Assembly: GCA_964551335.1 (NCBI GenBank)
Contig: CAZKCO010000016.1
Coordinates: 1 to 64,000, forward strand
Length of the DNA stretch: 64,000 nucleotides
DNA from: Tunicatimonas sp964551335
Lineage (GTDB): Bacteria; Bacteroidota; Bacteroidia; Cytophagales; Cyclobacteriaceae
Reading direction: 5' to 3'
The notes beneath the pieces are model-generated. The model made no database searches and was not told where the DNA came from. It saw nothing but the letters and a program-made list of their open reading frames with translations. Below, piece by piece: positions 8,401 to 16,411 of this stretch (position 1 is the stretch's first letter; every line of letters begins with the position of its first letter). The translations under genes and the position numbers were made by a program.

Positions 8401-10753
8401 TAACTTAACGGGAGAAGACTTCTTTAAAGACCTTACCCAACAGTTGGCTGACCTGTTTGGCATCAAATACGTATACATCGGTATCTTATCGGAAGATGAA
8501 AGTTGGATAGAAACCAAGGCTTTACGGATTAATGGTAAACTGGCCAAAAATTTCACTTATACCCTGCAAGGGGTCCCTTGTGGCCCAGTGGCCCGTAGCG
8601 AAGATGCTCGATACTTTGAACAGGTAGCCCAGCAGTTTCCCGAAGACCCGAAACTTCAGCGCTGGAACGCCGAAAGCTACCTGGGTATTCCAATTTCTTC
8701 GCCTAGCACGGGAGAAACTTTGGGTATTCTGGTCCTCATCAACGATCAACCCTGGCGCGAAATACCTGACACTGACTATTTATTGAATATTTTGAGCCTA
8801 CGGGCCGGGGCTGAACTAGACCGACAAGCTAGCCAACAGCGCATTCGTAAGCGTGATTTGCAAATCAAGCGAATTACCGAGTCTATTCCGGAGATGATCT
8901 ACGAGTACGTGATCTATCCGGATGGGTCGGATAAGTTTACGTACGTGAGCGCGGCCAGCGAACATATTTATGAGCTTGCGCCCGAAGATATCGTTAAAAA
9001 CGCTGATTTAGCTTATCAAGCCATTCACCCCGATGATTTAACTGGCTTTGCCTTTAATGCCCAGAAAGCCGGGAGTTCTCTTACGGTTAATTCCTGGGAA
9101 GGTAGAATTATCGGGGCCAAAACAAAAAAGGTAAAATGGGTAAAGATAACTGCCATACCCGAGAAGAGGGAAAACGGTAATGTTGTGTGGTCGGGAGTGG
9201 TCGACGATATTACTCATTACAAAAGTATTCAACGCGAGCTTACCCAGGCTAAGGAGGCTGCCGAACAGGCGGCTAAAGCAAAAGAAGAATTCTTGGCTAC
9301 TATGAGCCATGAGATCAGAACTCCCCTTAATGCGATTTTGGGTATTTCTGACCTGCTTCTGAAGCAGGAACCCAAACCGACCCAGGTTGAAAATCTGGAA
9401 ACCCTGCGTTTTTCTTCAGAAACATTAATGGCACTTATTAATGATATTCTTGACTTTAGTAAAATTGAAGCGGGTAAAATAGAGTTGGAGAGAGTGCCCT
9501 TCCGGTTTCGTATGCTAATTCATAGCCTGGTGCAGGCTCATCAGGCCCAGGCCGAAAAGAACCAAAATAAATTAGCGGTAGAATTAGACGACCAGATACC
9601 AGAAGTAGTTATCTGCGACAAGAGCAAGCTTGGTCAGATAATCAACAACCTACTAAGTAATGCCATTAAGTTTACGCAAAACGGCAAAGTAACCCTACTA
9701 GTACAGACCGTTGAAAAGCAAAAAGATGAAGCCACGCTCTACTTTGCAGTTGAAGACACTGGTGTGGGTATTGCCCCCGACCGCGTAAATTCTATTTTTG
9801 ACGAATTTACGCAGGCTGATAGTTCTACCGCCCGTAAATTTGGTGGCACTGGTTTGGGCCTAGCTATCACCCGTATGTTGCTGGAACTAAAGGGCAGTAC
9901 TATTCAGGTAGAAAGTGAGTTAGGGAAAGGTTCTACATTTTTCTTTACCCTTACTATAAAAACAGGTACCGAAGCTGACTTGCCGGTTGATTCGGTACCA
10001 GCCGAGCCAGTAAAATCAACAAATGTTCCTTTTCGACTACTATTAGTAGAGGATGCTGCCGTAAACCGGATGGTAGTAGTTCAGTATTTGCAGGAGTGGT
10101 GGGATGCTATCATTGATGAGGCAGCTAACGGCGAAGAGGCGGTGCAGAAAACCCAGGAAAACCTATACGATATTATTTTAATGGATATACGGATGCCAAT
10201 AATGGATGGTATAGAAGCAGCCCAACGCATCCGCTTGTCAGAAAACAAGAACAGAAACACCCCGATTATTGCGCTTTCCGCCGATATTGTAGAGATAAAC
10301 CGTCCTCCTGAAGATGGGCGCTTCACTGATTATATCTCCAAGCCCTTTAACCCTCAGGAGCTTTATGACAAGATCACCAATCACGCCCAACTTCAAACGA
10401 ACGGAGAACAGTTGGCTGATGTGTTTGCTGCGAACCAAGTTCAGGAGATGTTTTCCAATGATACCGGGAAAATGATTACCTTCTACAATATCACTACCAA
10501 GAGCTTATCGGAGCACAAAGCTGGTGCCGTAGAGGCTATTCGCCGAGACAATCAGCAATTACTTGAAAATATCATTCATACTATCAAGCCCACGCTGAAA
10601 ATGCTTTCCGCTGATCCACTATTAAAGATGCTTCTGCACATTCAAGACCAGGATCTACAGATAATTGATAGAGAACTTACCGCTCGGGAAGTGGAACAAT
10701 CATTTACCGCACTAATTCAAAAACTAAAGGATGAAAAAGCCAGACTATCGTAG
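5432..10753 (+). CDS. CheB-CheR-PAS-GAF-histidine kinase-REC-HPt fusion protein
   Basis: A 1773-residue cytoplasmic signalling protein. Domains in order: CheB methylesterase (1-190; catalytic Ser20 in GASAGG, His49 in AQHLSPD, Asp141 in GTGEDG); CheR methyltransferase (about 220-485; SAM motif SVGCATGEEPYS near 310 and TCRNVLIYF); a linker domain; a long NEEL-rich coiled coil (about 660-725); two PAS-like modules (735-985); GAF (about 1000-1140); PAS (1148-1265); HisKA with phospho-His1293 in MSHEIRTPLN; HATPase (NNLLSNAIKF, DTGVGI, GGTGLGLAI); receiver with phospho-Asp1585 in LMDIRMP; and a C-terminal HPt-like helical bundle with His1716 in IHTIKP. All catalytic residues I checked are present. 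No chemoreceptor or flagellar gene is nearby, so the CheB/CheR parts probably act within a stress- or light-type sensory route rather than classical chemotaxis; that is inference. The ATG start is set by the promoter at 5362-5392. Confidence 0.93.
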   Translation: MSDNQPKKNENLYVVGVGASAGGLDALSKLVNNLPTKPPANFAIIVAQHLSPDRKSKMVELLNRHARWPIKEAQDQLTIEAGTVYITPPDHEVSVEDGAILLKKITKKVHAVPSVNNLFESIAAQYKNYAIGIVLSGTGEDGSQGIRAIKQARGYTIAQEPTNCQHGSMPEAAIRTGYVDVVLPAAQIGSELVRYIKNHQIVNGTGEKESSTESIFRLMTGKTRTDFSKYKSSTIQRRIGKRLDALDLPNIDEYYRYIQENPTELDNLFQTVLIGVTEFFRDTTAFETLRTYLEKIIESKSANEPLRIWSVGCATGEEPYSIAILISEILGKEIHNRTVQIFATDIDENALSTGRRGFYSQERVANLSSELLEKYFNQGIDGYEIKKKIRQLVLFSKHDITVDPPFVRLDLVTCRNVLIYFRNELQKEVIPVFHYALNEDGYLMLGKSENILQLTDLFIKENTTQKIFRRKSGPQLNTLKYTNFKKVSTDSRTSSTPPAKIQLSLEEIARETLVQTFEHPYVVIDDAMEVILIKGRLTPYVDLSEGSLNSNLLKIVHRGLHMTLRTIIARAKREGAPQKSNVVRFSSYGREETVRVTVKSLLYRKNDQNYYLIIFEKIDPDAGYPLSLEEIKAQDEHKNTVRAMELEQELAATREHLQTFTEDLETTNEELQTMNEELQSANEELKSSNEELETSNEELQSANEELQTANAELAISNENLIEKEAEISRIKEALEEQHERFTLAIDNSHIILFYQDTDLRYTWVYNPHPDYAAEDVIGKTDYELLSKDDWETIEIKERVIRSGVGERAEISTNGLFYDFIVKPIKEDGRVVSIKCVAIDINEKKEALRKAAYRQSIINSTIDELELQVLAVDLDYNVLALNQAQRDEFFELFHKHIEEGDNILELLQEFPDAQARTRHLLEDAFQGKRVVMDRYESTRLNEQGEKRQYTLTVAPIYDDNRSIIGSSMSSREITQELKREQQMRNVVKRSANLTGEDFFKDLTQQLADLFGIKYVYIGILSEDESWIETKALRINGKLAKNFTYTLQGVPCGPVARSEDARYFEQVAQQFPEDPKLQRWNAESYLGIPISSPSTGETLGILVLINDQPWREIPDTDYLLNILSLRAGAELDRQASQQRIRKRDLQIKRITESIPEMIYEYVIYPDGSDKFTYVSAASEHIYELAPEDIVKNADLAYQAIHPDDLTGFAFNAQKAGSSLTVNSWEGRIIGAKTKKVKWVKITAIPEKRENGNVVWSGVVDDITHYKSIQRELTQAKEAAEQAAKAKEEFLATMSHEIRTPLNAILGISDLLLKQEPKPTQVENLETLRFSSETLMALINDILDFSKIEAGKIELERVPFRFRMLIHSLVQAHQAQAEKNQNKLAVELDDQIPEVVICDKSKLGQIINNLLSNAIKFTQNGKVTLLVQTVEKQKDEATLYFAVEDTGVGIAPDRVNSIFDEFTQADSSTARKFGGTGLGLAITRMLLELKGSTIQVESELGKGSTFFFTLTIKTGTEADLPVDSVPAEPVKSTNVPFRLLLVEDAAVNRMVVVQYLQEWWDAIIDEAANGEEAVQKTQENLYDIILMDIRMPIMDGIEAAQRIRLSENKNRNTPIIALSADIVEINRPPEDGRFTDYISKPFNPQELYDKITNHAQLQTNGEQLADVFAANQVQEMFSNDTGKMITFYNITTKSLSEHKAGAVEAIRRDNQQLLENIIHTIKPTLKMLSADPLLKMLLHIQDQDLQIIDRELTAREVEQSFTALIQKLKDEKARLS

Positions 10754-10869
10754 TAGGTATTTAGTAGCATATAACGTTGTATTAACTACCACGTATACCA
10801 TAGTTACTAGCTAACTATTTTAGCTAGTAGATTTTTATTATCTCTTTAACTTTTTTGAACAGCAGCCTT

Positions 10870-11808
10870 ATGGAAGATCTACGAATTCTGGTAATTGGAG
10901 CTTCAATGGGCGGCATAAAAGTATTTCCCACTCTTGTCCGGCATATTAAACCCGATATGCCAGTAGCTACCTTTATCGTTCAACATATCTATTCTGCTCA
11001 TAAAAGCCGACTGGCGAGCATATTAGCCAAACACACCGATTCTACTATTAAAGTTGCTGAAGACGGCGAGGCTATACAAACCGGACATATCTACGTAAGT
11101 CCTTCCGATCAGCATCTTATAGTAAAATCGGGGAAAATAGCATTGAGCTACGGACCCCAGGAGAACGGCTCTCGCCCCTCAATCAATGCCTTATTTCGTT
11201 CGGCAGCAGTAGCGTATCGCCATCAGGTAATTGGAGTACTACTGACTGGTTTACTATCAGATGGTGCCCAGGGAATGAAAGCCATTCATGATTGCGGAGG
11301 AACCACCATCGTTCAGGAGCCCGACGAAGCTGAATTTGACGAGATGCCCCGAAACGCTATCAAAGCCACTAACATAGATTATGTAGCTACTATGGCCGAG
11401 ATAGCACCCTTGCTATCGGTAGTGTTGAAAAACCCACCCCTCGCTGTTCATTCTGATAAAAGAGTCCCTCTAGAGCTAAAGCGGCAAGTAGCTGCATCCT
11501 TGAAACCGCTAGCCCAGACGGTGGAAGAAGATAAAGACTTACCGCCGAATTTCCAGAAACCTCACTTCCCGATAGCGTTGGGCGATTCCCTCTGGTCGGT
11601 ACTCCAGTATATGCAGGAACGAACTACCATGTTAGAAAACCTATCGGAGAGCGAACTTATGAAGGGTAGAAGCAAACTGGCTAAAGACTACGAACTGCGA
11701 GCTCGTGAATCGCGAGCGCATACTGAGAATCTGCGGGCTCATTTGCTCGAATTAGAATTAGGCCAAAGTACATCCAACATTAATGGATCGTCGGGTCAAC
11801 CAAATTAA
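10870..11808 (+). CDS. Stand-alone CheB-type methylesterase domain protein
   Basis: 312 residues from the ATG at 10870. The CheB catalytic domain (about 1-190) has Ser12 in GASMGG, His39 in VQHIYSAHKSR and Asp131 in TGLLSDGAQG. It lacks the N-terminal receiver of classical CheB, so it cannot be controlled by direct phosphorylation in the usual way. A C-terminal extension (about 200-312) is mostly helical and charged, ending in a segment rich in Arg and Glu that may form a coiled coil. It follows the CheB-CheR hybrid gene by 116 bp on the same strand and may be co-expressed with it. Its last 29 bases overlap the end of rfbA on the other strand. Confidence 0.85.
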   Translation: MEDLRILVIGASMGGIKVFPTLVRHIKPDMPVATFIVQHIYSAHKSRLASILAKHTDSTIKVAEDGEAIQTGHIYVSPSDQHLIVKSGKIALSYGPQENGSRPSINALFRSAAVAYRHQVIGVLLTGLLSDGAQGMKAIHDCGGTTIVQEPDEAEFDEMPRNAIKATNIDYVATMAEIAPLLSVVLKNPPLAVHSDKRVPLELKRQVAASLKPLAQTVEEDKDLPPNFQKPHFPIALGDSLWSVLQYMQERTTMLENLSESELMKGRSKLAKDYELRARESRAHTENLRAHLLELELGQSTSNINGSSGQPN

Positions 11809-12652
11809 GCAGATATTCTCCGTAGCCGCTTTTCATTTGCTTAGCAGCTAGTTGCTTCACTTGTTCTTTACCAATAAAATCCATACGGTAGGCAATCTCT
11901 TCGATACAGCCGATTTTTAGTCCCTGCCGCTGTTCAATTACCTGCACAAACTGCCCCGCCTGAGTAAGCGAGTCAAACGTACCGGTATCCAGCCAGGCGG
12001 TACCCCGGCTTAAGATACTTACCTGTAGCTTGCCTTGCTTCAGGTATTCCTTGTTTACGTCGGTAATCTCATACTCGCCCCGGGCACTGGGTTTCAGGTT
12101 ACGAGCGATCTCAACTACCTGATTATCATAGAAATACAGCCCCGGAATGGCGTAATTTGATTTGGGGTGCTCCGGTTTTTCTTCAATAGAAATAGCCCGC
12201 TGGTTTTCGTCGAACTCTACCACCCCGTAGCGCTGTGGATCGTGCACGTGGTAAGCGTATACAATACCTCCATCGGGGTCGTTATTGCTTTGCAATTGCT
12301 TATAGAGTCCACTGCCGTAAAAAATATTATCCCCCAGAATCAGGGCCACTTTATCTGAGCCAATGAAGTCGGCACCAATGGTAAATGCCTGCGCCAGCCC
12401 CTCCGGTTTTTCCTGAATGGCATACTGAAAGTTGCATCCCAACTCCGTACCGTCGCCCAATAGTTTCTGAAACAGCGGCATATCGTGCGGGGTAGAAATA
12501 ATCAGTATCTCCCGAATCCCCGACATCATCAGGATAGACAAGGGGTAGTAAATCATTGGCTTATCGTACACGGGCATAAGCTGTTTACTTACCGCCAACG
12601 TCAGTGGATGCAAACGAGTGCCTGATCCACCGGCAAGGATAATTCCCTTCAT
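11780..12652 (-). CDS. rfbA: Glucose-1-phosphate thymidylyltransferase
   Basis: A 290-residue enzyme that joins dTTP and glucose-1-phosphate to make dTDP-glucose, the first step of dTDP-L-rhamnose and related deoxysugar synthesis. The N-terminus MKGIILAGGSGTRLHPLT is the nucleotide-binding signature; SKQLMPVYDKPMIYYPLS, the catalytic-site stretch LILGDNIFYG and EEKPEHPKSNYAIPGLYFYD all match RfbA/RmlA, and the length is typical. The rest of the pathway (rfbB, C, D) is not in the window. It is divergent from ccmB (119-bp gap) and convergent with the CheB-type gene, with 29 bp of overlapping 3' coding sequence. Start is the ATG at 12652. Confidence 0.96.
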   Translation of the reverse strand: MKGIILAGGSGTRLHPLTLAVSKQLMPVYDKPMIYYPLSILMMSGIREILIISTPHDMPLFQKLLGDGTELGCNFQYAIQEKPEGLAQAFTIGADFIGSDKVALILGDNIFYGSGLYKQLQSNNDPDGGIVYAYHVHDPQRYGVVEFDENQRAISIEEKPEHPKSNYAIPGLYFYDNQVVEIARNLKPSARGEYEITDVNKEYLKQGKLQVSILSRGTAWLDTGTFDSLTQAGQFVQVIEQRQGLKIGCIEEIAYRMDFIGKEQVKQLAAKQMKSGYGEYLLNLVDPTIH

Positions 12653-12756
12653 AACTACAGGTTTTAGTGATGCTGCAAGTATACTAAAAATTGCCCGAAC
12701 GGAATGAGTTGCACCAGTCCTTGTAAGTTTTCTACCATCTTTAAGAGTTTACTGCG

Positions 12757-12764
12757 TACCTTTG
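12757..12764 (+). promoter_or_regulatory. Candidate -7 promoter element of ccmB
   Basis: TACCTTTG is an exact TAnnTTTG match ending only 7 nt before the ATG of ccmB. No TTG lies at the usual 20-nt spacing upstream. If this element is used, the message would be leaderless or nearly so. Confidence 0.35.
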
Positions 12765-12771
12765 TCGGCCT

Positions 12772-13440
12772 ATGCTGTGGAAAGAGATTCGATTGTTACT
12801 GCGAAAAGAGGTGGTGCTGGAGTGGCGGCAACGCTACGCGCTCAACGGAATTTTGCTGTATGTGGTAGGAGCGGTATTTATCTGCTACCTAAGCTTCAAT
12901 CTACAGCGGGGGGTACTCAATGCCACCACCTGGAATGCCCTATTCTGGATTATTATGCTGTTTGCCGCCGTAAATGCGGTAGGTAAAAGCTTTGTGCAGG
13001 AGCGAGCCGGTCGGGCCATTTACTACTACACCGTGGCCAGTCCGCAGGGTATTATTCTATCCAAAATTATTTACAACATTTTGCTACTGTTGGCTCTGGC
13101 TATTACCTGTTTAGCGGTGTACGTACTGGTAATGGGCAACCCGATTAAAGATGCCGGATTATTCACCCTAAATTTGTTACTGGGAGCTTCTGGTTTCTCG
13201 ATTACACTGACAATGGTATCCAGCATTGCCTCCAAGGCGAATAACAACAGTAGCCTGATGGCGATTCTGGGGTTTCCGGTCATCATTCCCATGCTGCTGA
13301 TGGTGATTAAAGTTTCCAAGAATGCTATCGATGGTCTGGCTCCCAGCGTCAGCTACGATGAGATCACCATCCTGATGGCCATGAATGTGATTGTGATCGT
13401 ACTTTCGTATATTCTGTTTCCTTTTTTATGGCGAACCTGA
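12772..13440 (+). CDS. ccmB: Heme exporter subunit CcmB
   Basis: 222 residues with six hydrophobic helices, the membrane partner of the CcmA ATPase in cytochrome c maturation system I. Family features visible are an N-terminal WKEIRLLLRKEVVLEWRQR cytoplasmic segment, the ERAGRAIYYYTVASPQGIIL loop and an AILGFPVIIPMLL helix. Together with CcmA and CcmC it supplies and releases heme-loaded CcmE at the periplasmic face. ccmA is not in this window. It opens the ccm cluster, which runs ccmB-(GH18)-(Uma2)-ccmC-D-E-(Uma2)-ccmF. The start ATG at 12772 gives the expected N-terminus. Confidence 0.93.
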   Translation: MLWKEIRLLLRKEVVLEWRQRYALNGILLYVVGAVFICYLSFNLQRGVLNATTWNALFWIIMLFAAVNAVGKSFVQERAGRAIYYYTVASPQGIILSKIIYNILLLLALAITCLAVYVLVMGNPIKDAGLFTLNLLLGASGFSITLTMVSSIASKANNNSSLMAILGFPVIIPMLLMVIKVSKNAIDGLAPSVSYDEITILMAMNVIVIVLSYILFPFLWRT

Positions 13441-13507
13441 GTTGATGAATAGTGATTAACGAATGATGATTAATACTGCTTGTTCTAACCTATCTTCTGG
13501 CCGGTTG

Positions 13508-14719
13508 ATGTTTATCACCCTGCTAAGATTGTACCTCTTACTACCTGTTTTTGTGCTGTTTATTAGCGCGTGCCAGCCAGCTAATAGCCAACCTTCTTCG
13601 GAATTGCCACTGGCTATTATGGCTTACTACGTTCCCGAAAAGGATTATCAGCCCGAAAAACTTCCGCTAGATCAGCTAACCCATATCATTTTTTCCTTCT
13701 CCAAAGTGATCGACGGAGAAATGGGTTTTAGCAACGAAGAAGCCGGAGAAAAGCTACAACTGCTGGTAGACCAGAAGCAGCAGCATCCGCAGCTGAAAGT
13801 AATGTTAGCCTGCGGCGGTTGGGGAGCTGGCGGTTTTTCCGATATGTCGGTCACGGCCGAAGGCCGAAGCAAATTCGTACGAAGTGCGATCCGGATGATT
13901 GAGCAATATCAGCTCGACGGTATTGATATGGACTGGGAGTACCCGGCCCTGGATTATGCGGGAATAGACGCCCGGGAAGAAGATACCCAAAACTTTACGC
14001 TCTTAATGAAGGAGCTACGGGAGGAAATGGACAAGCTGGATCGCCCCCAAACGCTCACCTTCGCCTCGGCCGGGTGGAAGTACTACTACGAAAAAATAGA
14101 ATTGAACGAGGTAATGAAGTACGCCGATTACATGAACGTGATGACCTACGATCAGGTAGGAGCCAGCCTCCCCTACACCGGGCACCATACCGCCTTAGGT
14201 ACCATTGACGATGCGGATGTACGAGATCAACCAATTTATGACTATTACCAGCAACGGAACGCCGAGGCTAAGGAACAGGGACGGGAAGAATACGAAATCC
14301 ATTCGGTAAAAAGCATTGTGGCTTACTGCCTGGAGCAGGGTGTTGACCCTCAGCAGATCGTCATTGGGGGAGCCTTCTACGGCCGGGCCTGGCAAGGCGT
14401 TCCGCCCGAAAACAACGGACTCTATCAGCCTAACCGGGGAGCGTTTATTGGGTGGTCGGCCTACCGCGATATCCGGGAGCAATACGAAAACAAAAATGGC
14501 TACACCCGCTACTGGGACGAATCGGCGGAGGCGCCGTACTTGTACAACCCTACCGATAGCATCTTCTTCTCGTACGACGATACGGCATCGGTACGGCTAA
14601 AAACCCAGTATGCCATTGAAAAAGGCTTAGGCGGGATTATGTTCTGGCAACTCGGAAACGATACCAAGCAGAAAGACAGTTTGTTAGATGCGATCTTCGA
14701 AGCTGCCCAATCCAGGTAA
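13508..14719 (+). CDS. Glycoside hydrolase family 18 (chitinase-like) lipoprotein
   Basis: A lipoprotein (ISAC lipobox, Cys22 counted from the ATG at 13508) with one GH18 TIM barrel. The catalytic signature DGIDMDWEYP contains the acid Glu at residue 144; the conserved start LAIMAYYVPE, the SxGG-like ACGGWG segment (beta 3), MTYDQVG (beta 6) and GGIMFWQLGNDT (beta 8, substrate Trp) are all present. The likely substrates are chitin or other N-acetylglucosamine polymers. I prefer ATG 13508 because it gives a compact lipoprotein signal; ATG 13463 adds 15 residues. The gene sits inside the ccm cluster, 67 bp after ccmB, without a functional link to heme delivery, which suggests insertion. Confidence 0.9.
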   Translation: MFITLLRLYLLLPVFVLFISACQPANSQPSSELPLAIMAYYVPEKDYQPEKLPLDQLTHIIFSFSKVIDGEMGFSNEEAGEKLQLLVDQKQQHPQLKVMLACGGWGAGGFSDMSVTAEGRSKFVRSAIRMIEQYQLDGIDMDWEYPALDYAGIDAREEDTQNFTLLMKELREEMDKLDRPQTLTFASAGWKYYYEKIELNEVMKYADYMNVMTYDQVGASLPYTGHHTALGTIDDADVRDQPIYDYYQQRNAEAKEQGREEYEIHSVKSIVAYCLEQGVDPQQIVIGGAFYGRAWQGVPPENNGLYQPNRGAFIGWSAYRDIREQYENKNGYTRYWDESAEAPYLYNPTDSIFFSYDDTASVRLKTQYAIEKGLGGIMFWQLGNDTKQKDSLLDAIFEAAQSR

Positions 14720-14728
14720 CAATGGATT

Positions 14729-14772
14729 TTTTTACTAAAACCTTGAATACTATATCGCAATCATGTGTTATT
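14729..14772. repeat. Left copy of a 44-bp direct repeat flanking a Uma2 gene
   Basis: This 44-bp segment matches 15414-15457 without gaps at about 35 of 44 positions. Shared blocks include CTAAAAC, TGAATACTAT and TGTGTTATT. It starts 10 bp after the chitinase stop codon. Confidence 0.55.
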
Positions 14773-14819
14773 TTTAGTATAACTGATTCAAAATTCGTTC
14801 TTGTTCATTAGCATTCCCT

Positions 14820-15380
14820 ATGATTACCGCTGATAAGCACCGATTTACGATTACCGAAGTAGAAAAGATGTACGAACATGAGATTTTACCGCAGGACGAG
14901 CGCGTAGAACTCATTGACGGCGAACTATACGTTATGAGTCCTAAAAATCCTCCCCACTTTATTACTCAGCGTAACCTATTTAACTTTTTTTCTGATCGCC
15001 TCGCCAAAGAAGAGTACCTGATCGATAAAGAAATTCCAATAGACATTTCTCAGACTTCCATGCCTGAGCCGGACTTGCTTGTTGCCCGTCAGCGAGAGGG
15101 CTTACAGCGAGATGAATACGTACAGGTTTCGGACTTAATACTGCTCGCTGAGGTATCTGATACCACTGCTAGCCGTGATTTGGGAAAGAAAAAGGAATTG
15201 TACGCTCAGGCTGGTGTTCCTGTCTACTGGGTTATTAACATTCCTGAACAACAGGTTCATATATTTAGTAACCTGTACGGAGGTGATTACGGAACTTCTG
15301 TGTCTTACAAAAAAGGGCCTTTTCGGGCACTTCCGTTTGATTTCTCTATTTCCTTTGATGATATATTTCCTAAAGTCTAA
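14820..15380 (+). CDS. Uma2 family (PD-(D/E)xK) putative endonuclease
   Basis: 186 residues with the Uma2/DUF820 fold. The N-terminal VELIDGELYVMSP strand pair is typical, and the putative nuclease triad is Asp85 in PEPDLLV, Glu111 in LAEVSD and a Lys in GKKKELYA (123-125), followed by GVPVYWVIN. Family members have a restriction-endonuclease-like core but no proven role in most bacteria. This is the first of three divergent copies in the window, and it separates the ccmB/chitinase block from ccmC. It is bracketed by 44-bp imperfect direct repeats, consistent with arrival as a unit. Start is the ATG at 14820. Confidence 0.9.
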   Translation: MITADKHRFTITEVEKMYEHEILPQDERVELIDGELYVMSPKNPPHFITQRNLFNFFSDRLAKEEYLIDKEIPIDISQTSMPEPDLLVARQREGLQRDEYVQVSDLILLAEVSDTTASRDLGKKKELYAQAGVPVYWVINIPEQQVHIFSNLYGGDYGTSVSYKKGPFRALPFDFSISFDDIFPKV

Positions 15381-15413
15381 AATAGAGAAAACGCTTTCAA
15401 CAATTCGGCGAAG

Positions 15414-15457
15414 TTTTTCCTAAAACAGTGAATACTATTGGTCAATATTGTGTTATT
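15414..15457. repeat. Right copy of the 44-bp direct repeat
   Basis: About 80 percent identical, ungapped, to 14729-14772. It lies between the Uma2 stop (15380) and the ccmC start (15499). Either copy could represent the original sequence upstream of ccmC. Confidence 0.55.
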
Positions 15458-15498
15458 CCGTAGAGTGTCGCAACTTGTAGAATTTTATCATTTGTAAA

Positions 15499-16221
15499 AT
15501 GCCTTTCATGAGAAAACGATGGTGGAAAATTTTAGCCGTACTACTGGTCGGATATACCATCACGGCCGGTTTGCTGGCCGACGCCCCTCGCCTGGATATT
15601 CTTAACGAAACCGTGCGGGTACTGCATTTCCACGTGCCTATGTGGTTTGGCATGATCATTTTGCTGACCGTATCGGTCGTTTATTCGGTAAAATACCTAC
15701 GTACCCCCACCCTTCAGAATGATTTGTTCGCGGTAGAGTTTGCCAATACGGGTATACTGTTCGGTATTTTAGGGGTCACTACCGGGGCACTGTGGGCTAA
15801 TTTTACCTGGGGCTCTCCCTGGAGTGGCGATCCCAAACAGAATGCTTCGGCTATTGCGCTGCTCATTTATCTGGCGTACTTTATCCTACGCGGTTCGTTT
15901 AGCGACGAGCAGCAGCGCGCCCGCGTGAGTGCTATCTACAATATCTTTGCCTTTGCCACGATGGTACCGCTACTCTTCATTTTGCCCCGGATGACCGACT
16001 CGCTGCACCCGGGCAACGGGGGTAATCCGGGTTTTAACGCCTACGATCTGGATAGCAATTTGCGTCTGGTGTTTTATCCGGCCGTGATCGGTTGGACGCT
16101 GATGGGAGTATGGCTTACTAGCCTGCGTATTCGATTAAATACTGTAAAACAAAGAATCAATGAACGTTTGGAAGAAGATCTTCTACGGAACCGTAGCCAG
16201 CCTGTTACTGACCTTTCTTAG
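15499..16221 (+). CDS. ccmC: Cytochrome c maturation protein CcmC
   Basis: A 240-residue, six-helix heme-handling membrane protein. It shows the tryptophan-rich heme loop TWGSPWSGDPKQN (a WWD-type motif) between helices 3 and 4 and the two candidate heme-ligand histidines, one in LHFHVPMWF before the loop and one in DSLHPGN after it. CcmC loads heme onto CcmE. A C-terminal cytoplasmic tail is rich in Arg and Glu. It overlaps ccmD by 62 bp in another frame, indicating coupled translation. The start ATG at 15499 precedes a basic MRKRWW; an alternative ATG lies three codons later. Confidence 0.93.
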   Translation: MPFMRKRWWKILAVLLVGYTITAGLLADAPRLDILNETVRVLHFHVPMWFGMIILLTVSVVYSVKYLRTPTLQNDLFAVEFANTGILFGILGVTTGALWANFTWGSPWSGDPKQNASAIALLIYLAYFILRGSFSDEQQRARVSAIYNIFAFATMVPLLFILPRMTDSLHPGNGGNPGFNAYDLDSNLRLVFYPAVIGWTLMGVWLTSLRIRLNTVKQRINERLEEDLLRNRSQPVTDLS

Positions 16222-16411
16222 CGCGGTACAGCTCCTCGCTCAGGCGGCTGATGAAGTAGCGATGGCCGATACCTTTCGGCAGGAGGGAAAAATATACGTG
16301 GTAGTAGCCGTGATGCTTCTCATATTTTCGGGGCTTATCGTTTACGCTGTTCGTATTGATCAAAAAGTAAGTAAATTAGAAAAGGAATTATCCGATAACT
16401 TTACCAGTTGA
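16160..16411 (+). CDS. ccmD: CcmD family small membrane protein
   Basis: 83 residues: an N-terminal signal-like helix (about 5-28, ending LLAQA), a short periplasmic part, one transmembrane helix (about 46-66, VVVAVMLLIFSGLIVYAVR) and a Lys/Glu-rich cytoplasmic coiled tail. In system I, CcmD helps release heme-loaded CcmE from the CcmABC complex. The assignment rests on size, topology and position directly after ccmC, since the family is poorly conserved. The gene starts inside ccmC (62-bp overlap) and is followed by a repeat-containing gap before ccmE. Confidence 0.75.
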   Translation: MNVWKKIFYGTVASLLLTFLSAVQLLAQAADEVAMADTFRQEGKIYVVVAVMLLIFSGLIVYAVRIDQKVSKLEKELSDNFTS

